A DNA stretch of 64,000 nucleotides from Aedes albopictus (Eukaryota; Arthropoda; Insecta; Diptera; Culicidae), in NCBI RefSeq assembly GCF_035046485.1, contig NC_085138.1, positions 429,957,265-430,021,264 on the forward strand. The letters are read 5' to 3'. Positions 56,385-64,000 of the stretch are shown in pieces. Positions within the stretch are counted from its first letter, which is position 1. The number at the start of each line of letters is the position of its first letter. The notes beneath the pieces were generated by a model. The model did no database searches. It was not told the DNA's origin and saw only the letters and a list, made by a program, of their open reading frames with translations. The translations under genes were made by a program, and so were the position numbers.

Positions 56385-58616
56385 CACGTACGTCGCTCGC
56401 CGGGATGCACCTGCGAAAGCCTCATGGAGGACCCTGACCCGCCCGAAACAGTCGCGCCGCCCAACGTTTACTGTGAAACATCTGCCATTCAACACTCTAC
56501 GAGCTCCAGCCATCAGAGTCATCCCGGCCCTGTTTTCGTGGCAAGGGAAAGGGTACCTGAAGCTTGTCCAGTTTTCAGCAATACGCATGCCGAGGCTCTG
56601 AATGTTTACGATCCACCCTGTTCTGCTGAGACAGCTTCACCCACGCACAGCAGTCTCCAGATGGAATCTTCCGTACGAAGTGCAGCTGTAGTCGAACGAA
56701 ATCCCATGTCACCGGACGGTTTTCTTTTGGTAATACTACCAAAACGAGGATTGCGCACCAAAACTACAACGCTTCGCCTGATGCTATCAAGCTGCGACTA
56801 TGATGTAGTTGTACTAACCGAAACCTGGCTTCAACCAGGCATTGCTGATAGCGAAATTGCATCCGACTATCATATTTTTCGTTGTGATCGGAGTGCGAAC
56901 ACAAGCGAGCTTTCAAGAGGTGGTGGTGTACTTATTGCCGTAAAGTCAATCCATCGCTGCAGTTCAGTTTCATTGAGTGATTGCGACCACCTCGAACAGG
57001 TTGTAGTTCACATTAAACTGGAACGCCGATCACTTTCCATAGTTTCCATTTATCTACGTCCCAACTCTGACACTGCAAAGTATATCGCTCATTCGAACGC
57101 CGTTCAAGCTGTGTGTGATACGCTAGCGGACACAGACATCGTTCTGGTGTTGGGTGACTATAATCTTCCAAACCTCCATTATTGGCAGTTTGACGACGAT
57201 ATTAACGGATACCTACCAATGAATGCTACTACGGAACAGAAGATTGCTCTAACTGAGACGATTTCCACTTGCGGTCTCGTTCAAATGAATTCTATCAGTA
57301 ATCACAATAGCAGAATTCTTGATCTGGCATTCGTGAACACTACTGATTGTACGGAGCTTATTGATCCACCCCTGCCACTTTTAAGAATAGATGAACATCA
57401 TAAACCATTTATTCTCAGGCTAGATTCTCGGTTTATTATTCCTTCTTACAATGATACTGACGAGCCGAAGGATGTAATGGAATTTGACTTTCGAAGGAGC
57501 GATGTTAGTCTACTTCGCAATAAAATATCAACTATCGACTGGAATCAACACCTAAACCGTTCGACGGTAGACGATACTGTTGCCGTTTTTTATGACACGT
57601 TGCAAGGTATATTTGAAGAATGCGTGCCTCGCCGAAGGAATATTCCGGATGCCGTCACTCGTAAACCATGGTGGACAGCCGAACTTCGCCATATGCGCAA
57701 CAAGCTCCGGAAAGCGAGGAACCGATTTTTTTGCGAACGGTCCGACGAGAATAGGAACGTGCTTCTTCTAATCGAAAGCGATTATAACGATTTACTTTCA
57801 TCGACCTACGAGAGCTATGTTAACAGGCTCCAGTCCAACATAAAGCAAAATCCGTCTTCATTTTGGGCATTCGTCAGATCACTGAAATCGTCAAAACGTA
57901 CTCCTTGTAATGTTCAATACAAGGGGCGAACAGCGAACTCGACCATAGAAACTGCAACCCTTTTTGCCGATTTCTTCAGAAGCGTCTATTCTACCACCTC
58001 TCTCACTAGTAACATATCCACGGCTCTCCCATCGTATGACATGAATTTGCCGAATTTCCGATTTTCCACCAGAGAAGTATTAGTGCTTTTGCAAGGCCTT
58101 GATGCCTCAAAAGGTTCTGGTGTTGACGGACTGCCACCTTCAGTAATCAAAAGTTGCGCTATCGAGTTGGTTGATCCAATAACTATAATGTTCAATCGTT
58201 CCCTTGCTGAAGGCACATTTCCGACCATGTGGAAAACCGCCAGAATGATACCGATCCACAAAGCAGGAGCTATTAACAACGTAGAAAATTATCGTGGAAT
58301 ATCGATACTGTGCTGCCTCGGAAAAGTCTTCGAAACCGCTGTCCATCGTGTCTTGTACAATGCTGCGAAACCAATCATCAACGAATTTCAGCACGGATTT
58401 GTTGAACACCGCTCCACAACCTCAAATTTGATGGTTTACGTCAACACGCTCTTTCCTGCAATGGAATCCCGAACCCAAGTAGACTCAGTGTACGTAGATT
58501 TTTCGAAGGCCTTCGATTTAGTTCCGCATAGTCGTATAATCGAAAAACTAACACAACTGGGTTTCCCGAGTTGGATTGTCATCTGGCTGAAGTCGTATCT
58601 CACTAATCGTAGAGCA
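56385..58616 (+). pseudogene. CR1/Jockey-group LINE, endonuclease and reverse transcriptase, 5' segment
   Basis: A long frame encodes an apurinic-type endonuclease and the first half of a non-LTR reverse transcriptase. Endonuclease signatures: VVVLTETWL, GGGVLIAV, LVLGDYNLPNLHYW, SRILDLAFVNTT, DEHHKPFIL. Reverse transcriptase: SGVDGLPPSVIKS, WKTARMIPIHKAG, NYRGISILCCLGKVFE, FQHGFVEHRSTTSN, VYVDFSKAFDLVPHSRI. The start is damaged: the endonuclease opening YYQN is encoded at 56734-56745 but in a different frame from the following RGLRTKT, so there is an indel there. The preceding 120 codons look like the end of ORF1 or a fused remnant. The ORF ends where a copia element inserted, at codon GCA within the target GAGCA. 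It would act in target-primed reverse transcription but is dead here. Confidence 0.88.
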
Positions 58617-58738
58617 TGAAGAGAAGCAACGGAAGAAGCAAGCCATGACTATTGTATAGATTATAAACCTAGTATAATAAAGTCATTCCTAATTATTTGT
58701 TCAGAGAGAGCAGACGTGTTTCCCTAGTACTCTCATCA
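58617..58738 (+). repeat. 5' LTR of the copia element
   Basis: Starts TGAAGAGAAGCAACGG and ends GTACTCTCATCA. Contains GATTATAAACC (possible TATA region) and AATAAAG (possible poly-A signal). No difference from the 3' LTR by eye. Confidence 0.95.
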
Positions 58739-58753
58739 GGTTATGGGCCTGAG
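58739..58753 (+). other. Primer binding site (internal tRNA-iMet type)
   Basis: GGTTATGGGCCTGAG directly after the LTR. GGTTATGGGCC is complementary to the anticodon-stem-loop region of initiator tRNA-Met (GGCCCATAACC), the cleaved half-tRNA primer used by Drosophila copia. The first 11 bases fit; the next ones diverge. Confidence 0.75.
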
Positions 58754-58810
58754 TGCATCAAGTCTGCACTGAACTTTGGAAAAATTTTGACAAAACGCTA
58801 ACCAAAGAAA

Positions 58811-59442
58811 ATGGAAAAAGTTGGAGTCAAGAAACTCAACGACGTCAATTACTCGGACTGGAAGTTTGAAGTGGAGCTTTTGCTGGTTCGAGAGAAGCTT
58901 TGGAGGTACGTGGATCCTGGAGTCCGACCTGTGGAGCGACTTGGTACAGCAACTACTCAAGGCAACGAAGCGGATCTTGCGGAGTGGGACGACGGAGACA
59001 AACGGGCAAGGGCCACGATTGGGCTTCTTGTCGAGTCTACCCAGTACAGCCTCATCAAGAAAACCAAAACCGCCAAGGAAGCATGGGAGTCGATCCGGAG
59101 TGCTCACGAGAAGCAGGGACGTACCAGCAAAACCACTATCCCCAGGAAAGTGATGCGGATGGAATACGTTGACGGTGAAGACATTGGAGCGTACGTTAGC
59201 CGGATGGAGGATCATTTCGAGAAACTCGCGATCGCTGGTCAAGAGCTCGACAAGGATCTGAAGGTCAACATCGTGCTCAGCAGTCTACCCGATTCTTTTT
59301 CAACGCTCGTCACGGCACTGGAGGGACGTCCGGATGGACGATGGAGTTCGTGCGCGGTAAGCTGGTTGATGAAGTAGCTCGGCGGAGAAACTCGAACGGA
59401 GCGGAGTCAGCGCTGAGAACGTAGTTCAAGAAGAAGCCAATT
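58811..59442 (+). pseudogene. gag: copia gag region, frameshifted and interrupted by TAG
   Basis: ATG at 58811 opens MEKVGVKKLNDVNYSDWKFE, continuing with LLLVREKLWRYVDPG, TAKEAWESIRSAHEK and IVLSSLPDSFSTLVTALEG, the gag-polypeptide (UBN2-like) domain of copia elements, which forms virus-like particles. The frame ends at 59377 after about 175 authentic residues. The expected continuation (MEFVRGKLVDEVARRRNS) runs in the pol frame from 59341, so a small indel lies at about 59330-59340. That frame is then cut by TAG at 59422-59424, just before KKKPILCHFCQ. Copia elements normally have one continuous gag-pol frame, so these are two defects, unless one is a sequencing error. Confidence 0.88.
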
Positions 59443-62400
59443 TTGTGTCACTTCTGTCAGAAACCTGGGCACAAACGCAAGGATTGTCGCCAGTGGATGG
59501 AGCAGAGGGACGCAGAAGAAGCAGAGAAGGTAACTACCAAGCACAGAAATCGCCAGAGAGCAAAGGTTGCGGAGAAGTCCAAAGGAGAATTTGCGTTTCT
59601 ATCAAGAACACAAGCCGATGGAGGACAACCAGGATCGGAGTGGATCATTGATTCCGGAGCGTCATGCCACATGTGCAACGAAGAATCCAAGTTCTTAACC
59701 ATGGACCCGGGCGTTGTCGTCGAAGTCACGCTTGCGGATGGAAAGCATATCATGTCAAGAGGTGCTGGAACATGCCTGTTGGAAACGTTGGATGACCATG
59801 GTGAGAAGAATTCACTGAAGCTGAGCGAGACCCTGTTCATGCCGGACCTTGACGTCAATCTGTTGTCAGTACTGAAGCTTACAAGCAAAGGAGGTAAGGT
59901 CATTTTCGAAACAAACAAGTGTACCATCGAGAAAGGTGGATTTGTGGCGGCAACGGCAACGGCGCGCGGTGGACTGTATTACGTCGACAACATCAATGTC
60001 GCGGTTCAAGCGATGAAGGTATGTCAGCAATCCGACTGTGTACATGGTTGGCATCGAAAGTTAGGACATCGCAACAACGAGGCCATTGTGAAGCTGGAAA
60101 AGTTGGAACTTGCAACCGGTATCAAGATCAGTGAATGCGGTGTGCGAAGCGGTTCGTGTGAATGCTGTATCGAAGGGAAGATGACGAGGTTGCCGTTTCC
60201 CAAGAAGGCAAAGCGCAGATCGAAGGCAGTTCTGGACCTAATTCATAGCGACGTTTGCGGACCGATGAATACGAGGACTCCTGGTGGACGCCGGTATTTC
60301 CTGACGCTGATAGATGACTACAGCAGATACACGACGGTATTTTTTCTGAGGCAAAAGTCAGAAGTTCCTGGATGCTTCAAGAAATTCGTGAGAGCCGTGG
60401 AAAATCGTTTTGGAAGGAAGCCGAAAATCCTACGGTCGGATCAAGGAGCAGAATTCAAGGGCGTCGAGATGAAGTCATTTTGCGAATCTGAAGGAATCCA
60501 GCAGCAATTCACGACGGCGTATACACCAGAACAAAACGGTGTTGCAGAACGCAAGAATCGATCGTTGGTCGAGATGGCACGTTGTATGATCCTGGATGCG
60601 AAGCTACCATACAAGTTCTGGGCGGAGGCAATAAATACAGCGAATCACCTGCAAAATCTACTCCCGACGGCTGCAGTAAGTCAAACATCGAGCGAGCTGT
60701 GGAATGAAGAAAAACCGGATTTGGCTCATCTGCAAGTATTTGGCACTCCTGCGTTTGCTCATATTCCGAAGGAAAAGAGGACGAAGTTAGAACCGAAGGC
60801 GATGAAGTTGATCTTTGTTGGATACTCGGACAGTCACAAAGGATACCGTTTGATCGATCCGAAGACCCATAAGCTTGTGGTAAGCCGAGATGTACGATTC
60901 GTTCCGGATGACACGATTACTGATGATGACGATGAAGCGGTGGTTGAATACCAGTTCAGCAAAGTGCAGAATTCGGGACCGAAGGATCAAGAAACTGCAG
61001 GAGAATTTGAGGATGAAAATCAGAGCGTTATTTCGGATGCGGATGAAGAACTTTTCGACCCTGCAAGCGGAAACAGTACAATCCTGACGGAAGATGAAAC
61101 CATCGTGGAAGAAAATCCTATGGAAATTCAGGACGAGATTCAGGAGGAGCTGGAGAGCACGATCGAGAATGTAAGTGAAGTCAGACGTTCGCTTAGGAAC
61201 AATAAGGGCGTTCCACCTCCCCGTTATCATGATGTGGCTCTTGCAGCACAGCTGCGAGACCCGCGTATCGTTGCTGAAGCTAAGAGCAGTTTGCATTGGG
61301 ACAAATGGAAGGCTGCGATGGAAGAGGAAATGGAGTCGCTGAAAAGCAACAAGACGTGGATAATGGCCGATCTACCAGCCGGAAAGCGAGCGGTAGGATG
61401 TAAGTGGATTTTCAAGACGAAGGAAAACGATCGAGGAGAAGTGGTGCGCTACAAAGCTCGACTGGTGGCACAAGGATTCACCCAAAAATACGGATGTGAC
61501 TACGATGAAGTGTTCGCAGCCGTCGCGAAGCAGGTCACCTTGAGGCTACTGTTTACTGTTGCTGGGAAGCGGAACTTACTGGTGAAGCACATCGACGTCA
61601 AGACGGCGTACTTATATGGTGAATTGGATGAGACAATTTTCATGCAGGAACCCCCTGGCTTCGAGACGGATGCTGGAAAAGTGTGTTGCCTGAAGAAAAG
61701 TTTGTATGGACTCAAGCAATCAGCAAGAATGTGGAACAAGAAGATCGATTCAGTTTTTCGCCGGATCGGATTCAAACCATCAAATGCTGACCCTTGCTTG
61801 TATGTGCGACTGAAGGATGGTAAATATAGCTATATTCTTTTATATGTGGACGATATGCTGGTGATTACCCCGAACCTGGAGGAGTACAACAATCTGGTGG
61901 CGTATCTGGAAGGATGTTTTTCCCTGACGGTGCTTGGAGACGTGAAACATTTTCTCGGAATCCAAATTGAGCGCACGGCGGAAGGCTATTCCTTGAGCCA
62001 GGAAACCTACATCAAGAAGTTAGTGACTCGCTTCGGTTTGGAAGACGCAAAACCATCAAAAGTGCCAATGGAACCTGGCTTCATCCAGCAGAAGGAGGAG
62101 AGTGAACCACTTTCGAGCAAGGAAAAGTACCAAAGTTTAGTTGGTGGTCTGCTGTATATCGCAGTCAATAGTCGGCCTGACATCGCTATTTCGGCATCGA
62201 TTCTCGGAAGAAAGGTGAGTTGCCCTACAACCGAAGACTGGAACGAAGCAAAACGGACATTACGGTATTTGAGCACGACGTCCAAACTGAAGCTGCGATT
62301 GGAGAGCCATGACGATGAGCTGACTGGTTTCGCAGACGCAGACTGGGCTGGAAACGCAAGCGACAGGAAATCAAACACTGGTTTTATCTTCCAACTCGGT

Positions 62401-62793
62401 GGAGCACCCATTGCCTGGGCAGCACGGAAGCAGTCATGTGTGGCACTTTCAAGCACAGAAGCAGAATTTATATCTCTAGCGGAAAGTTGCCAGGAACTTC
62501 TCTGGATATTGAAGCTGTTCAAGTCTATCGGCGAGGAGGTCAAATACGCAGTTACAATTGGAGAAGACAACCAAAGCTGTATCAAGCAGTTGAAGCAAGA
62601 TTCCGTTCACCAACGATCAAAACACGTGGACACTCGATACCATTTCATAAAGGAACTTTATCGGAACGGAGCCATTCAAGTTGTCTACATTCCGACAAAC
62701 GAGATGGTGGCTGATGTTCTGACCAAGCCGCTAGGACGGATCAAGCTCGAATATTTCCGGAGCAAGCTTGGACTTCGCGTTGAGGAGGAGTGA
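59443..62793 (+). CDS. pol: copia pol: protease, integrase, reverse transcriptase, RNase H
   Basis: A 1116-codon open frame; the ATG at 59443 is only the first after the upstream TAG, within the gag zinc knuckle. Domains: CCHC knuckle at residues 2-15 (CHFCQKPGHKRKDC); aspartic protease WIIDSGASCHM with D70; GAG-pre-integrase WHRKLGHRN with a downstream CECC pair; integrase core with D270 (HSDVCGP), D333 (RSDQGAEF) and E369 (NGVAERKNR), giving D-x62-D-x35-E; reverse transcriptase KARLVAQGFTQK, DVKTAYLYGEL, LYGLKQSARMWN and YVDD at 801-804; RNase H FADADWAG near 964, LSSTEAEFISLAE and RSKHVDTRYHFIKE, ending VADVLTKPLG. All catalytic residues I can check are present. The stop TGA is formed by the first three bases of the 3' LTR. 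Confidence 0.95.
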   Translation: MCHFCQKPGHKRKDCRQWMEQRDAEEAEKVTTKHRNRQRAKVAEKSKGEFAFLSRTQADGGQPGSEWIIDSGASCHMCNEESKFLTMDPGVVVEVTLADGKHIMSRGAGTCLLETLDDHGEKNSLKLSETLFMPDLDVNLLSVLKLTSKGGKVIFETNKCTIEKGGFVAATATARGGLYYVDNINVAVQAMKVCQQSDCVHGWHRKLGHRNNEAIVKLEKLELATGIKISECGVRSGSCECCIEGKMTRLPFPKKAKRRSKAVLDLIHSDVCGPMNTRTPGGRRYFLTLIDDYSRYTTVFFLRQKSEVPGCFKKFVRAVENRFGRKPKILRSDQGAEFKGVEMKSFCESEGIQQQFTTAYTPEQNGVAERKNRSLVEMARCMILDAKLPYKFWAEAINTANHLQNLLPTAAVSQTSSELWNEEKPDLAHLQVFGTPAFAHIPKEKRTKLEPKAMKLIFVGYSDSHKGYRLIDPKTHKLVVSRDVRFVPDDTITDDDDEAVVEYQFSKVQNSGPKDQETAGEFEDENQSVISDADEELFDPASGNSTILTEDETIVEENPMEIQDEIQEELESTIENVSEVRRSLRNNKGVPPPRYHDVALAAQLRDPRIVAEAKSSLHWDKWKAAMEEEMESLKSNKTWIMADLPAGKRAVGCKWIFKTKENDRGEVVRYKARLVAQGFTQKYGCDYDEVFAAVAKQVTLRLLFTVAGKRNLLVKHIDVKTAYLYGELDETIFMQEPPGFETDAGKVCCLKKSLYGLKQSARMWNKKIDSVFRRIGFKPSNADPCLYVRLKDGKYSYILLYVDDMLVITPNLEEYNNLVAYLEGCFSLTVLGDVKHFLGIQIERTAEGYSLSQETYIKKLVTRFGLEDAKPSKVPMEPGFIQQKEESEPLSSKEKYQSLVGGLLYIAVNSRPDIAISASILGRKVSCPTTEDWNEAKRTLRYLSTTSKLKLRLESHDDELTGFADADWAGNASDRKSNTGFIFQLGGAPIAWAARKQSCVALSSTEAEFISLAESCQELLWILKLFKSIGEEVKYAVTIGEDNQSCIKQLKQDSVHQRSKHVDTRYHFIKELYRNGAIQVVYIPTNEMVADVLTKPLGRIKLEYFRSKLGLRVEEE
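62780..62790 (+). other. Polypurine tract of the copia element
   Basis: TTGAGGAGGAG immediately precedes the 3' LTR; GAGGAGGAG is the purine run that would prime plus-strand DNA. It lies in the last codons of pol. Confidence 0.75.
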
Positions 62794-62912
62794 AGAGAAG
62801 CAACGGAAGAAGCAAGCCATGACTATTGTATAGATTATAAACCTAGTATAATAAAGTCATTCCTAATTATTTGTTCAGAGAGAGCAGACGTGTTTCCCTA
62901 GTACTCTCATCA
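62791..62912 (+). repeat. 3' LTR of the copia element
   Basis: 122 bp, identical to the 5' LTR. Its first bases TGA end the pol frame. Followed by GAGCA, the target duplication. Confidence 0.95.
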
Positions 62913-63893
62913 GAGCATTCGTTCAAATTGGTCATGAGGTTTCTGCTGATTTCATGATTACATCCGGGTTTCCACAAGGAAGTGTTCTTGGACCTCTACT
63001 GTTCATCCTATTCATCAACGAGCTAGCAGATCGATTATCATCTGGAAAACTATTTTTCGCCGACGATCTAAAAATGTTCCGAATAATAACATCCGTTTTA
63101 GACTGTGCAGAGTTGCAGAATGATATAGATCAACTTTTAATCTGGTGTGACGAAAACGGGATGCGTGTTAACATAACAAAATGCAAAGTGATCACCTTTA
63201 CCCGCAGTCAATCGCCAATTCGATACTCCTACAAAATTGGCACTGATTTACTCGAACGGGTTGATTCCATTCGCGACCTAGGAGTGATTATGGACAGTCA
63301 GTTGAGGTTCAATGAGCACGTCGAGCTGACAACAGCCAAGGCACGGTCAGTGCTAGGTTTTATTCGTCGCCACGCAACATTCATCACTGACATCTACGCT
63401 TTAAAGGCTCTCTACTGCAGTCTGGTTCGTAAACGTAAACGTAAATTCTGAAACTGGAGCGGATACAAAGGTTTTTCATCAAATTTGCTCTTCGGCAGCT
63501 TCCGTGGACGAACCCCGAAGATTTGCCACCATACAACTCACGTTGTCAATTGATCGACCTGGAAACGCTTGCTAATAGACGTATCAAATTGCAGCGTGTG
63601 TTTATATTTGATTTACTCACGAATCGCATAGATTGCTCTGCACTACTTCAGAACATAAACGTCCACGTTCCACCACGAATCCTTCGAAATTATGATGCGC
63701 TTGTTCTACCAGTTCACAGGACGGATTATGGGTTCTACAGTCCTTTTAATGATTGTATTCGTGCATTTAATTCAGTTTTTTATCTGTTTGACTTTGATGT
63801 AAGTAAGAATATGTTTGTAAGTAGGATTAAGAATATAGGTTAAGAAACAGTCTGTACGATGTTTATCGAAGACCAAGAAATAAAGAAACATAT
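62913..63893 (+). pseudogene. CR1/Jockey-group LINE, 3' segment after the copia insertion
   Basis: Continues the frame of 56385-58616 across the copia target: GAGCA then AFVQIGHEVSADFMITSG, FPQGSVLGPLLFILFINELA and the catalytic LFFADDLKMF (FADD box), then DQLLIWCDENGMRVNITKCK and DLGVIMDSQLRFNEH. At about 63430-63445 the sequence becomes CGTAAACGTAAACGTAAA and the expected LVRSVLEY-type segment is missing; the frame then shifts and resumes as KLERIQRFFIKFALRQLPWT, NPEDLPPYNSRCQLIDLE and DLLTNRIDCSALLQ to a stop at 63841-63843. So there is a small internal deletion with a tandem filler. The 3' end is AT-rich with AATAAAG at about 63881, after which 12-bp repeats resume. Confidence 0.85.
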
Positions 63894-64000
63894 AGGAAAT
63901 TCTAGAGGAATTCTTGGAAAAATGTCTTAAGGAATCTCAAGGAAAATTATCAGATAAATATCTGGAGGACCACAGGAATCAAAGGAAGAATTTAAAAGGA
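63894..64000. repeat. 12-bp repeat array resumes
   Basis: GGAAATTCTAGAGGAATTCTTGGAAAAATG-type sequence (shown in part) continues the array interrupted at 56384. The LINE therefore inserted into this array. It runs off the window. Confidence 0.7.

Larger units (their letters stand above)
58617..62912 (+). mobile_element. Ty1/copia LTR retrotransposon, nearly complete
   Basis: 4296 bp with identical 122-bp LTRs (58617-58738, 62791-62912), each TG...CA, and a perfect 5-bp target duplication GAGCA (58612-58616, 62913-62917). Order PBS - gag - CCHC - protease - integrase - reverse transcriptase - RNase H - polypurine tract, which is the copia order. Inserted sense-parallel in the RT-coding region of a LINE. 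Gag has a frameshift and a TAG stop, while pol is open. LTR identity implies recent insertion. Confidence 0.96.

Overview
The window looks like a piece of a large, AT-rich, transposon-packed culicine mosquito genome, most likely Aedes. The grounds are tRNA-derived SINEs with the Feilai-type sequence, many short TIR elements of kinds abundant in Aedes, a copia element whose primer site matches the middle of initiator tRNA-Met, and almost no host coding sequence. These attributions come from pattern recognition; no database search was run.

Host gene content is small. Two good internal exons on the + strand (20822-20957 and 46756-46902) have matching phase-2 boundaries and together encode 95 residues with six cysteines. 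They are probably consecutive exons of one cysteine-rich gene with an intron of about 25.8 kb. A third exon-like block with a signal peptide (28526-28612) fits the first exon in phase but lies downstream of it. An unassigned coding-like block lies at 21836-22055. I could not name the gene.

Layout. 1-17 kb: SINEs, TA-, TTAA- and 8-bp-TSD MITEs, a 5'-truncated frameshifted non-LTR retrotransposon (6455-7512), a 750-bp foldback (8733-9481), a recent 539-bp tandem duplication inside a larger palindromic repeat (10.2-12.2 kb), and nested TIR elements (14.4-17.3 kb). 17.3-19.7 kb: a degenerate 12-bp GGAATTCC-type array. 22.7-27.3 kb: a satellite of about 145 bp split by a 3.5-kb TIR element, itself split by a 2.4-kb element, which holds a further 1.1-kb element. 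29.4-30.9 kb: a TA-MITE split by a TTAA-flanked palindromic element carrying five to six 150-bp repeats. 32.7-34.0 kb: a non-coding retroelement with an (ATC)n tail and 23-bp target duplications. 34.1-38.9 kb: an array of about 152 bp, related to the 150-bp repeats, cut by four insertions. 43.8-46.2 kb: a SINE split by a 2.2-kb TIR element. 49-53 kb: a palindromic MITE, a short Helitron, SINEs and a hammerhead-like motif. 54.1-64 kb: a second 12-bp array holding a CR1/Jockey-group LINE that was in turn interrupted by a copia element with identical 122-bp LTRs and 5-bp target duplications.

The sequence is therefore mainly a record of successive insertions, and in several places the order of events can be read directly because the interrupted host repeat rejoins cleanly. 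No new enzymatic system was found. The most distinctive observations are a satellite monomer found both as a free array and as transposon cargo, hammerhead-like hairpin motifs, several long near-perfect hairpins, and exon phases that conflict with exon order.
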